A stretch of 64,000 nucleotides of DNA. It comes from Mesoplasma seiffertii ATCC 49495 (GTDB lineage: Bacteria; Bacillota_I; Bacilli_A; Mycoplasmatales; Mycoplasmataceae). The stretch covers positions 1-64,000 of the forward strand of contig NZ_JAED01000007.1 in NCBI RefSeq assembly GCF_000518725.1. Direction: 5' to 3'. Positions 8,302-18,839 of this stretch are shown one piece after another. The notes under the pieces were generated by a model, which saw only the letters and a program-made list of their open reading frames with translations, was not told the origin of the DNA and ran no database searches. Each line of letters starts with the position of its first letter. Position 1 is the first letter of the stretch. The position numbers and the translations under genes were made by a program.

Positions 8302-8646
8302 TTATTCGACTTCATCAAAAAAGCTGGTAAAAAATTCTAAAACTTGAAATCTAAAACTTTTAATGTCATCAACTGTTTCAGTTTCGACACCTTCTTCAAG
8401 TTCATAAACAGTTTCAAACTCGATGTAGTCATAAACTAATTTACTAGCGCTAAATCATAATGTGTCAATTGATTCTTCTTGTTTGTCTAGCTCTACTAAG
8501 AAAGTTTTAAATAGAGTTGCTAAATGTTGAACGTCTTCAATCGCCAATTCTTTAAATTCAGCATCACTTTCTTGGTCACTATTAATAATTTCAATTATAT
8601 TAGTTTCACAGCTTTGAGCTGCAGCAATTAACTCTTTAAATTCCAT
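8302..8646 (-). CDS. acidic hypothetical protein
   Basis: A 114-residue, strongly acidic cytoplasmic protein with no membrane segment, predicted mostly helical. The start at 8646 is preferred over an in-frame ATG at 8664 because AGGAG lies 8 bases before it. One TGA Trp at 8455 splits it under the standard code. No family recognised. It is transcribed away from the HAD gene at 8747, with which it shares a short AT-rich promoter region, and ends against a bidirectional terminator. Confidence 0.65.
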
Positions 8647-8746
8647 AATTGTTCTCCTAGTCATATATAAATGATACTAAATAATACTTAAATTGTATAT
8701 TTTTAATTTGTTATAATTAATTATGTAAAAGAATCGAGGTAGCTCA

Positions 8747-9598
8747 ATGTACAAACTAATTGCAATCGATGTAGATGGAACTGTTTATCGTCATGGACGG
8801 GGAATTCACCCCTTGACAAAAGCAGCAATTGCTAAAGCTAAAGAATTAAAGATTCCAGTAGTAATTGCAACTGGAAGAAATATTTCAACAATAATTCCAA
8901 TTGCCAAAGAATTAGAAATTATGGATCAAGCAATTCCTTTTGTAGCTCAAAATGGGGGGCAAGTTTTTAAATTTGAACCTAATGGAAAAATTAGTATTGA
9001 ATATACTCGAAAGTTTAATGACCAAGAGTCCCACTGAGTTTTTGAAATGGCTAAAAAGTATAAAGCGAAAGTTTTTGCTTATACAGAAAATGAAAAAGTA
9101 GCTTATAAAAATGTTAGATTTTCTACTTTCAATATATTTATGTGATTTCGTAGTCATCGTAAGATGTATATCTATAAAACTAACCAAGCGCTAATATCTC
9201 CAATTACGAAATTTATTGCTTTTGGCAAGAAGGCGAACATGATTAAAATGCGTGCTGAAGCAGAGAATCAAGGATATCCAGTTTTTGCTTTTAGTTATGT
9301 GAGCGATGCTAAACAAAATATTGAAATTAATCCGATTGGAGTTAATAAAGCCGAAGGGTTAAAAACTGTAATTTCTCAACTTGGAATAACTTCTGAAGAA
9401 GTAATTTACTTTGGAGATGGTGAAAATGATCTTGAGGCAATTAAATGGGCTGGGCATGGAGTAGCTATGGGAAATGCCAACCAACATATTAAAGCATGTG
9501 CTGATGCGACAACATTACATTGTAATGAAGGTGGTGTTGGGCAATATTTATTTGATAATGTATTTAATTTAAAGGAGTCAAACAATGACAAAAACTAA
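8747..9598 (+). CDS. Cof-like HAD-IIB family phosphatase
   Basis: 283 residues. Motif I DVDGT (Asp8, Asp10), VIATGR motif II, and GDGENDLEAI near the C-terminus are all intact. The cap region between residues ~85 and 200 is that of HAD-IIB sugar-phosphate phosphatases. Two Trp residues are TGA. Start chosen by the GAGGT ribosome site. The last 14 bases overlap the next small gene, so the two are translationally coupled. Substrate unknown. Confidence 0.88.
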
Positions 9599-9833
9599 AG
9601 AATTTGAAACTGACATCGAAAAATTGGAAAAAGAAATCAGAGAAGTATTACTAACTTGTAATTGTGCTGGAGAAGGTGTTACCGAAATCAACTCATTTAA
9701 TTTAATGGGACCAACCGAAAATGAATTTATTCATGCGATGGCAAATGTGACATTGGAATCTAAAACAACAAATTTATTGTTAATTTATTCAACTGTTTTT
9801 AAAAAACTAATTTATGTAAAACATATTGATTAA
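9585..9833 (+). CDS. conserved small hypothetical protein
   Basis: 82 residues, an acidic/basic helix followed by a Cys-rich turn (LTCNCAG) and a hydrophobic C-terminal region. It overlaps the upstream HAD gene by 14 bases with AAAGGAG inside that gene's end. Function unknown. The tight coupling suggests an accessory role to the phosphatase, which is inference only. A terminator follows immediately. Confidence 0.6.
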   Translation: MTKTKEFETDIEKLEKEIREVLLTCNCAGEGVTEINSFNLMGPTENEFIHAMANVTLESKTTNLLLIYSTVFKKLIYVKHID

Positions 9834-9846
9834 AAGTAATGAAAGA

Positions 9847-9885
9847 AACAAGGTTTTCACAAAACCTTGTTTTTTTTTTTTTTTT
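9847..9885 (+). terminator. terminator with long T run
   Basis: AACAAGGTTTT-CAC-AAAACCTTGTT followed by a run of about 16 T. Confidence 0.92.
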
Positions 9886-9916
9886 GAGAAAATATAAATA
9901 TTCGAAAGAGGTAAAC

Positions 9917-10423
9917 ATGTCAGAAAGAAATACAACGTATAACATAAGAAATATTTTAGGATATCAAAGAGCAAATAACAATGAATTTTACACTCCAGCA
10001 GAGCCAATCCAGGAGTTAATAAAAATGCTAAAAATCCCAAAAAATAAGATCATATGATGTCCTTTCGATACATCAGAAAGTGAATTCGTAAAAGAATTTC
10101 AAAAAAATGGATACAAGGTTATTTATTCCCATTTAGATTTTAATCAAGATTTTTATTTATATGAGCCAAGTGAAAAATGAGACTTAATAATTTCTAACCC
10201 GCCGTTTACAGCGAAAAGATTACTAATTGAGAGATGTGAAAGTTTTAAAAAGCCCTTTTGTTTATTATATGGAGCAACAATCTTTTCTCAATCAATGGGA
10301 AATACTTTAAATAGATGTGAATTTTATTTTTTGCAAAAAAATATCAAATTTATTCTTAAAGATGGAGGAACAAAATCTTTTCAATGTGCTTGAATATTTA
10401 GTAAGGAGTTTCCATGAAAATAG
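9917..10423 (+). CDS. phage-type DNA methyltransferase-like protein
   Basis: 168 residues, start at ATG 9917 behind AAAGAGGT. The segment IIWCPFDTSESEF (~45-57) stands where a methyltransferase has its cofactor loop, and SNPPF (93-97) is the catalytic N/DPPY/F motif. This small fold with WCPFD plus NPPF is what I recall from phages and prophages of Firmicutes, annotated as adenine methyltransferase or modification protein. The classic FxGxG loop is missing, so activity is uncertain. It overlaps the next gene by 10 bases and lies just behind a terminator, so the two form a cassette of their own. Three TGA Trp codons. Confidence 0.7.
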
Positions 10424-11553
10424 GTACTATAGTAGAGAAAAAGTGAAAATACGATACAAGTTATCAACGAAACATTGCTTGAGTTAAGAAGATTAGAAAT
10501 ATGCTGATTGATTCAATAATGAATGATTATCATATACCAGGAATAATTATTGCAAATAATGAAGTAGTTGATGGAAAACAACGACTAACAACAATTGAGG
10601 ACTTTTTAAAAAATAAGTTTAAATGAAAAGATTCAACAACTAATGTAGAAAAATACTATAAAGACTTTGTTTGAAAAGAGCAGGAAAAATTTAATAATAA
10701 AGAAATTGTAGTTACAGACCTTGGAAATATTTCAAAAGAAAAAATATTGGAAACTTTTTTAAGAATTAACGAAGGAAGTATTAAATTGAATAAGGCTGAA
10801 CTTAGACTAGCTAAAGCAGACCCAGACAATCGAATGATGGTTAAAGATATTGCAATGAATGAAAATATAAAAAAGATATCAAACAATAAAAAAAATGATA
10901 GCAGATTTAAAATTGAAGATTTGATAATACGATGTATAGCCATTTTAAATATGCCATTCAATAAAAAAGACGTAAGACAATTTATGAATGAAATTTTAAC
11001 AAAACCATTAAATGTTGAAGAAATTAAAAAAACTGCAAATGAAACTATTGATACAATGTTTGCAATACTTGGAATTGAAACCATTCCAATTAAATCGTTT
11101 AATACCATTTTTGAAGCTATTTTTTGTGCCATTTATGTAAATATAAGCTCTAAATCAAATTTTTTGTACAATCGAAATGAAATAAAATCGCAAATTATTC
11201 AAAAAATTGAAGAAATTTCTGCTGATCAAATGGGTGGAGGAATTAAATTTGATAGCAAAGAACATATATACAAAAGGGTAGAAAAAATTGCGGTAATATT
11301 AAGCAAATTTTTAGTTTCTAAAAAAAGAATCTTTAGCTATGATGAAAGAGTAAAACTTTGAAATTCAAGTCCTCATATTTGTGGCATATGCAAAAAGAAT
11401 ATTCAATCTATAAATGATTTCGAAGCAGATCATGTTGAAGCATATGCTCTAGGGGGCGTAACTTCTTTACATAATGCTAGAATTTTATGTAAAAAATGCA
11501 ATATTTATGAAGGAAGCAAAGTTAAAGAAAAAATTAAATTTGGTGTAAGTTAA
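10414..11553 (+). CDS. DUF262 - HNH nuclease protein (GmrSD-like)
   Basis: 379 residues. The N-terminal part has the DUF262 (ParB/sulfiredoxin-like) signature: YQR at 17-19, DGKQRLTT at 53-60, then a FLRIN...LN..ELR segment. Known members use nucleotide energy to cut modified or foreign DNA (GmrSD, BrxU, SspE). The C-terminus is a complete zinc-type HNH nuclease: Cys323/Cys326, Asp339-His340, Asn354, Cys359/Cys362. The start overlaps the methyltransferase-like gene by 10 bases with AAGGAG inside it. GmrSD usually ends in DUF1524, so this short single-chain DUF262-HNH form is a variant. Antiphage function is inferred from the domains. Confidence 0.82.
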
Positions 11554-11639
11554 ATTAGTAGTACATTATTGTACTATTTTTTTATTTTTAAGTAAAAAAT
11601 AATATAAAATAAATTAGATACAAAAAGGAGTCGGTTACT

Positions 11640-11774
11640 ATGAAAAATTTAATTAAATCACAACAATTATCTAACTCAGAACAATACTTAATTTTAGAAT
11701 GATTAGACGTAGTAATCACTCGTACTGAAAGACATGAAATTGTTTTAGAGACTGAAAGTCTCTCCCTTAAGTAG
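11640..11774 (+). CDS. 44-codon small ORF upstream of potA
   Basis: ATG with a near-ideal ribosome site (AAAAAGGAGTCGG), 44 codons including one TGA Trp. The N-half is polar and the C-half charged (TRTERHEIVLETESL). The final codons and stop lie in two adjacent hairpins. It is the only ORF between the DUF262 gene and the polyamine operon, so a leader-peptide role in potA regulation is plausible but unproved. Resembles no protein I know. Confidence 0.45.
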
Positions 11775-11801
11775 AAGTCAATTTAATAGGACTTCTATTT
11801 T
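11748..11801 (+). terminator. two hairpins at the small-ORF stop (possible attenuator)
   Basis: GAGACT-GAA-AGTCTC (11748-11762) lies inside the ORF, and TAGAAGTC...GACTTCTA (11772-11797) includes the stop codon and is followed by TTTT. The second is a weak terminator or attenuator before potA. Confidence 0.5.
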
Positions 11802-11859
11802 GTCGTGCTTAAGCGATTTTAAATAATATAAATATGTTTTTTAAAAGGGAGAGAATAAA

Positions 11860-12918
11860 ATGGAAAAAAATAATATTTTAGAGATAAGAAATATCACTAA
11901 AGATTATGATGGAAAAGTTGTATTAAGAGGAATTAACTTCAACGTTCATGAAGGAGAGTTTATTACTCTGTTAGGACCATCAGGGTGTGGTAAAACAACA
12001 ACTTTAAGAATTATTGGGGGATTTGAAAAACCCAACAGTGGACAAATTCTGTTCGAAGGAAAAGATTTGTTAGCAATACCAATTAATAAACGTCAATTTA
12101 ATACAATTTTTCAATCATATGCTTTATTTCCACATTTAGATGTATTTGAAAATATTGCGTTTGGATTACGCAACAAAAAAACTAAAAATGACATGGTTGA
12201 GCGTGAAGTTATGAAACAAATTCGCCAAGTTGGTTTAGAAGGTTTTGAAAATAAAAAAATTATGGATTTATCTGGAGGTCAAAAACAACGTGTGGCAATT
12301 GCGCGTGCGTTAGTGATGAAACCAAGAGTTTTACTTTTAGATGAACCAATGGCAGCATTAGATGTTCAATTGCGTAAAACAATGCAAGAAGAATTAAAAC
12401 GTTTACAACGTGAAATTGGAATTACTTTCATCATGGTTTCACATGATCAAGAAGAAGCTTTATCAATGAGTGATCGTATTGTTGTTTTAAATAATGGAAG
12501 TATCCAACAAATTGGAACTCCAGAAGAAATCTACAATGAGCCTGAAAACTTATGAGTTGCCAAATTTGTTGGTTCATCAAATGTTATTCAAGATGGAAAA
12601 TTTTTAGAAGACCGTAAAGTTAAATTTGATAGCAAAGTTTTTGAGTGTGTGGATACTAACTTTGGAGAAGACGAAGAAAATATTGACATTGTAATTCGTT
12701 CAGAAGATATTAAAATTAAAAAACCTAATAATGGGTTTTTCAATGGAACAGTTACAAATACAACTTTTAAAGGAGTTTATTCAGAAGTTATTGTTGAAAC
12801 CAAAAAAGGACGTTTATGAAAAGTTCATACAACTGCTAGTCATGAAGTTGGAGAAGAAGTTTCAATCAAATGAGGAATTCAAGATATTCACGTAATGTGA
12901 AAAGAAATTGATAACTAA
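11860..12918 (+). CDS. potA: spermidine/putrescine ABC transporter ATP-binding protein
   Basis: 352 residues. ABC ATPase with Walker [10 protein letters not shown] (~44-52), signature LSGGQKQR, Walker B LLLDEP and the switch His (SHDQEEA). The C-terminal ~115 residues form the TOBE-like regulatory domain typical of PotA/MalK-type ATPases. It energises polyamine import at the inner face of the membrane. First gene of potA-potB-potCD, with 26 bases to potB. Start by AAAGGGAGAG. TGA Trp codons occur in the C-terminal half. Assignment rests on the two permease genes and the PotD domain next door. Confidence 0.95.
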
Positions 12919-12944
12919 TACGTTAACTAGATAGGAGAATTTTA

Positions 12945-13958
12945 ATGAAACAAGATAAAAATCTTGACCTTGATGTTGCTACTGAAATAACTGCTTTTAA
13001 TCAAGATGATTTAGATGAAGCAATTGATGATCAAATTGTTGCAGCTAAACGTAGTAAGTTAAAATCAAAGGTAACTGAAATTAACAAAACTTTAAGTAAA
13101 ACTAAGTTATTTAATTTTGGAAAAGGAAAAGTTTGACCGATATTATTACCATTCTTTATTGTCATTACTGCTTTGGTAATTTTACCGTTAATTTCAATTG
13201 TAATTTATGCGATTGTTCAGCCAACTGGCGATGCAATTATGTTTAAGTTAACGATTGAAAAATTTATCAAAATGTTTACTGATAGTAATATTATGGTTGC
13301 CCTGCTGTTATCAATTGCTTACGCATTAGTAGCAGCATTATTATGTGTTTTAATCGGATATCCAATTGCTTTAATGATGGCACAAATTCGTTCAAAAATT
13401 TTAGCAAAAAATATGTGAGTTTTAATCACAATGCCAATTTGAATTTCAATGTTATTAAAAGTTTTAGGACTACAAACATTGTTTTACTTATTAATGCCAA
13501 ATGCAATTGGAACTCCAATTGCCATTATTGTAGGTATGGTTTATATGTTTTTACCATTTGCGGTCACTCCAATTTATGATGCTTTAGAATCACGTGAAAT
13601 TGATCTAGAAGAAGCATCATTGGATTTAGGAGCAACTCCAATGAAAACATTCTGAACAATTACTGTGAGATCATCAATGCCAGGAGTATTGACTGGATTT
13701 TCTTTAGTAATTGTTCAAGCAGCAACTTCACTAATTATTGTGCATTATATTGGAGATGGAAAAATCCAATTGATTTCTTCAGTAATTGAATCATATTTCT
13801 TAAAGGGAAATGATTTTGGTTATGGGGCTGCTATCTCAGTTGTTCTAGCAATTATGATTTTTGCTTTAATGCTGATTATTCGTGGAATTAGTAATAAATT
13901 TGAAATGAAAGGGAAGAAAAAATGAAAAGATTCTTCAAAAGTAGCTACTTTGCAATAG
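12945..13958 (+). CDS. potB: spermidine/putrescine ABC transporter permease PotB
   Basis: 337 residues. An unusual ~60-residue acidic, then basic, cytoplasmic N-terminal extension precedes about six membrane segments. The EAA-type loop that docks on PotA is visible as EEASLDLGA near residue 225. It is read through several TGA Trp codons and stops at TAG 13956, 37 bases inside the next gene, so potB and potC are translationally coupled. Works with PotA and PotCD to import polyamines. Confidence 0.93.
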
Positions 13959-16900
13959 TAATCGCTTTCATCTATGTTCCGATTTTAGTAATGATTGCTT
14001 TTTCATTTAACAGTGGAGAAACAACAGCTTCATGAGTTGACTTTAGTTTTGACTGATACTTGAAGTTCTTTAATAATTCACCGTTTATTAAATCAATCGT
14101 TACTTCATTATTTGTTGCTGTTGTCTCAACAGTAATTTCAGTAATAATTGGAACAATGGCAGCTATTGGTTTAAGTAGAACTAAAAAAGTTACCCAAAGA
14201 AGTTGATTCGGAGTTGCAAATCTTCCGCTAATTAACGCTGATGTGGTAACTGCTGTATCATTAATGATCGTATTTTTAATGGCCGGACTAAAGTTTGGAA
14301 TTTTGACTTTAATTTTAGCCCACGTTTCATTTAACGTGCCGTATGTTTTAATTACAGTTATGCCCCGTTTGCGTAAAATTGATAAATCGTTAATTGAAGC
14401 TTCATATGATTTAGGAGCAAAAAATACTCAAGTATTATTTAAAGTAATTTTGCCGATTTTAAAACCTGCAATTATTACAGCAACAGCAATTGCTTTTGCA
14501 ATGAGTTTTGATGACTTTATTATCTCTTACTTTACTGGAGGAGATCAAACAAACGTTTCATCATTTATTTATACTGCTAAGAAAATTAAACCTTACATTT
14601 TTGCTTTTGGAACAATTTTGGTTTTAGTAATTGTTTTAGCAATTATTGGATGAAACGCCGTGACTATGACTAAACAACATCGTTTAGAAGTCCAAGAAAA
14701 AATTAAAAATGGATCATACAAAAATTCAAAAGTTCAAAGATTAACTCGTGAATTAAATAAGTTAGAAACTAACTTAAAAACTCAAAGTGAGATTACTCGA
14801 ACATGGCGAATATCATTATGATGTCGTTATTACTTTTTAAGACTTAAAATTTGAATTGCCTCAACACAACAATACGATAAACGAATTTCTCGCTTGGAGT
14901 GGAAACAATATAAATTAAGATCAGAAATTAGTAAAGAAAAACGCTACTACTCACGTTTGAGCAAAGCTGAGAAAAAAATGCAGTCGTTATCTAATCAATT
15001 GTCATCAACTAAAGTTGATGTTAAGAAAGCTGCAAGGTTATCAATTCAGATTGAAAAGCTAGATTTAAAAATCGAATTTTTACGTGATGAAATTGAATGA
15101 ATTGAGCATCGTGATGAAGTAGCTGAAAAGAAAGCTGCCAAAATTACCAAAGAAATTATGACTTATCAACAGGATTTAAAAGCTGAAGTTAATCCAAGTA
15201 AAAAAACTTTAGCATGATATGCTAAAAAAATTAAAGAATTAGAAGACTGAAAAATTGAAGTTGAAGAAGGTAAAAACCATTATCGTTTACGCATGGTTGT
15301 TGAGCAACTTAAAGAGTTGAAACAGAGAAATGCTTCATATATTTTAGAGTTAAATGAAAAATTAAAACTTTTAGAAGCAGCTGTTTTCACTAGAAAATCA
15401 ATGACTTGAAAAATCGATAAACAACTTAAAAGAGCAAATTCTGCAGATAAAGCAGCATTTTTGACTGAAAAACGTGCAAATTACTTAGAAATGACAACTG
15501 CTAAATATGAGCAATTAATTTTAAACAAACAAAATTATATTGAAAAAGTTAAAGCTCATATTGAAGAAGTTCGTGAAAAACTATTCCCATCAAATCCTGA
15601 TACAGTTTCGCACTCAAAAGGATTTTTAGCACGCAGCTGAAAAGTTATTTTGGTAGCATTTATTGGGACTTCAGCTTTTGCTGGATTAACAGTAGCTTAT
15701 GTAATGAATAACATTTATGATTTAGTAGTTGCCAATTGAGGAGAATATATTGATCCAGCATTAATTGGAGAATTTGAAAAAGTAAATAATGTTAAAATTA
15801 ATTATCAAGAATATGATTCTAATGAGACTTTATATAACAAACTGTACACCTTCAATTATGATGTAATGGTTCCAAGTGATTATATGGTTCAAAAAATGGC
15901 TGAAGAAGGTCGTTTATTAAAACTGGATTATTCAAAACTAAATGTTAGTGGTAAAGTTAATGGAAAAAATTTAAATCCAACACCAGTTGAAACAGATCAA
16001 ACTTCAGAACGTAAAGAAATTGAAAGTTCATTATTGGATGTTATGTATCAGTCAAAAGTGGTTGAAACAGAATTTAATGAAGAAATCGTTTCAACAAACG
16101 AAAATGTTAAAGGCTCAATCTTAGAATATGCTTTGCCTTATTTCTGAGGAGATTTAGTAATTGTTGTTAACCCAACTTTAGAAAATATTAAATTCTTAGA
16201 AGACAATGGTGTTGAATTAGATCCAGAAACTAAACAAATCGATAATAATTCTTTGTCATGAGACATTTTATGAAAAGCTGCTAACGCCAATAAACGTGTT
16301 GCTTTAAATAGCGATCCAAAAAATATTTTTGCAGCAGCTGCACAAGTTGAATTTCAGAAAGTCAACTTAGATTCAAAAGAAGAAATTGACCAAGTTGCAG
16401 GAAAAGTTAAAGATTTAGTTCAAGCAAAATCAGTTTCATTAAATGGAGATGATCTAATTAATAAAGTTGCCTTAGGATTCTTTGACTTTGCAATGATGTA
16501 CAATGGAGATGCCTCATTTGCTAATGCGGTTTATAATGGGGATGCTGAAATTGATGAAGATGACGACGCTGTTTTTGGAATCAATAACAGAGCCAATGAT
16601 AACAAATTTGTAAGCTTTATTTATGGTCGTCCCAACGCTGAAACTAATGGTCGTAAAGAAGGAACTAACGTCTTTTCTGATAATGTTGTAATTTCAGCTG
16701 ATACTAGAAATGTTGAATTATCTTACAAATTCTTGAACTTTTTGTTTGAAAACTCAACAAAACTGACAGATTATGCTGGAATCACTTCTCCGTTTGTAGA
16801 GTCAATGGAAGAAATGGTGAGTGAAGAAGGAACATATCAAAACTATGAAAATCTATATAAACCGATTACAGTTCAAACTGATGCTGGTTATGATCCAACC

Positions 16901-16987
16901 GATAAAAAATTAGCGTTCCAATATCATGGTCGCGTTGATGATTATTTAATTGATCGTTATAACAGCATTGTTGCCGGAAAAAGATAA
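13922..16987 (+). CDS. potCD: fused permease PotC - substrate-binding PotD
   Basis: 1021 residues in one unbroken table-4 frame. Residues 1-~250 are PotC: six membrane segments and the EAA motif EASYDLGA near 159. Residues ~250-555 are a long Lys/Glu-rich coiled coil. A further membrane segment at ~572-595 leads into a PotD-like periplasmic-binding domain (~600-1021) that ends close to the stop. The binding protein is thus tethered to the permease instead of being a lipoprotein; there is no lipobox. Such PotCD fusions are known in mollicutes. The long coiled coil between them is the odd part. With a second membrane pass the coiled coil would be cytoplasmic. Confidence 0.93.
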
Positions 16988-17025
16988 AAAGAGTTATTAA
17001 AAACTGAATAAATGCCTAAATATTA

Positions 17026-17077
17026 AAAACAAGGGGTTTTACTTCGTGAAGTACAAACCTTGTTTTTTTTTTTTTTT
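17026..17077 (+). terminator. terminator after potCD
   Basis: AAACAAGG...CCTTGTTT with an inner hairpin ACTTC-GT-GAAGT and a T run of about 15. Confidence 0.9.
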
Positions 17078-17182
17078 GTTAATATTATTTTTGAACCTTA
17101 ATTCGTATTCTGAATTTAAAACCAGAATTCACAATAACAGGGTATCAAAAACATGGAAAGTATTGAAAGGTTTTATTAAGTT

Positions 17183-18268
17183 ATGAAGCAGAAGCAAAAT
17201 GCTAAAAAGTATGCGGACAAGTATGCGGAACATATTAAACTTAAATGGTTTTACAGATTTAAAATTTTGAAGCCAAAAATCAAACGGGTTAAAGTAAAGA
17301 CTGACTATGTAAAAAATGATATAAAAAATGATCGCAAAACTAGAAAATATTTTATTCTATTGTTACTAATATTTTTTATTGGAACGACATCAATAGCTGG
17401 TGTGACTGTTTATACTACTGTAGGGATTAAACAAGAAGAGCTTACAATTGCTAATTTAGTAGATCTTGAAAATAGAGTAAGTCGATTTGATAATCAAACT
17501 TATGCTTATAATGAATATTTTGAAAATGAATTTAAAAAAGAATTTCAAAATGATGAAAGTTTAAAAGAAATGCAACTACTGGTTATTAATGAATCACCAA
17601 TTAAAGCTGAATCAGAAATCACTACAATTACTTATCAAGCAACGTTTACTTTAAATAAAGGTTATAAATGGTCTGATAATACTAAAGAAAATAAGGTGTT
17701 TAATATCACTATTTTAATAGATACGAAACTAATTATTGATAGTGACCAAGTTTTACAAGGTATTAAATCTAATTTAATTGACAAAACTTTTGAATCAACC
17801 GAAGATGTCATTAAGGAAATTTCTTTAGTAGTTCTTCCAGTAACTGGAGTTGCAATTCAAACAATTAAGTACAATGAAAAAATAGATGCTATTGAAGTTG
17901 AAATCATTAAAGAAACAAATTACTTCTGATCAGATAACTATGATAGTGATAGTAGAACTTTAACCTTAAATAATATAGATGATATGTTGATTAAATTTGT
18001 TAACTTCAATGATGTCAAAAATGAAATTGAAAAAGCGATAGCCAAGGCAAATTCAGAAGATCCAATTAAAAATGCAGAAGATTTGAAAGAACGTTTAAAT
18101 GCAGCAAAAAAAGATTTTGAGGCTGTTGAGGCATTAACTGTAAATGATATGGGTAGTGATGAAAGTGAATTCTATTTCGAAATAAAAATACATTTAAAGT
18201 CAAACTACAAATTTGCCAATGAAATTTCACAAGATACGTTTGAAATATTTATTGAGAATAAAAATTAA
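17183..18268 (+). CDS. membrane-anchored repeat-domain surface protein
   Basis: 361 residues. A basic cytoplasmic N-terminus (~54 residues) and one membrane segment (~55-80) are followed by three extracytoplasmic modules of ~85 residues. The modules close with GYKWSD, NYFWSD and NYKFAN. The Y-[KF]-W closing motif recurs throughout the next 14 kb. The modules recall the lipoprotein-associated (Lipoprotein_17-like) domains of mycoplasmas, but I cannot confirm this. No lipobox, so it is anchored by the helix. ATG at 17183 has GAAAGG upstream. First gene of the surface-protein locus; likely surface-exposed, function unknown. Confidence 0.72.
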
Positions 18269-18295
18269 AAAATAGAAAAACAAGAGGATAAAAAA

Positions 18296-18754
18296 ATGGA
18301 AAAATGTTCAAAATGTTCAGTAGATAGTAAAGGATTAACAACTATCGCTGTTGGGACCGAAGATTTATATGTAAAAACTACAATGCTAGTTTGTTGAAAA
18401 TGTTTTAGAAAAGAATTTAATAAGCATGAAAATAAAAACGTTTTTGTTTTTAAACGTGAATTGCCAAAAGCTAATGCTAAAAAATTAGATTCATCAAATG
18501 TCAAAGAAAAAAATAAAAAAGTAGATGTATCTACTAAAGAAATTGTTAAAGAAAAAAATAAAAAAGTTAAGGCTGAAATAAAAGTTAATGTTGAAAAAGA
18601 AACTAAAGCTGAGCAAAAAGCTAAAGCTAAAGAATTGGAAAAGAAAGCTAAAGCTGAAAAGAAATCTAAATCTGAAAAAAAATTCAAAGTGGGTAAAAAA
18701 TCTAAGGTTAAAAAACCTGAAGTAATTGAAGTAAATAGTGACAGCAACAATTAG
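18296..18754 (+). CDS. zinc-ribbon protein with Lys-rich tail
   Basis: 152 residues. A ~55-residue core has Cys4/Cys7 and Cys33/Cys36 (CSKC...CWKC), a four-cysteine zinc ribbon, with the conserved segment GTEDLYVK. The remaining ~95 residues are a Lys/Glu/Ala coiled-coil-like tail. No signal peptide, so cytoplasmic. Two shorter paralogs lie at 28178 and 28596, and a decayed one near 23911-24120. It sits 27 bases behind the first surface protein and probably in its transcript. Function unknown; nucleic-acid or protein binding would be typical of the fold. Confidence 0.7.
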
Positions 18755-18839
18755 AAATTACTTTTGAAAGTTGCTTATCAGAATAGAAAACAAAAATTGC
18801 ACGAATAAGTTTATTTGCAAAATATAAAGAGGATTAAAA

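Noticed and set aside
9839-10057. ORF beginning in the terminator before the methyltransferase-like gene
   Set aside because: Its start lies in the hairpin and T run; the real start is the in-frame ATG at 9917 with a ribosome site.
13343-13579. Plus-strand ORF overlapping potB
   Set aside because: Out of frame with the membrane segments of PotB, which are continuous when TGA is Trp.
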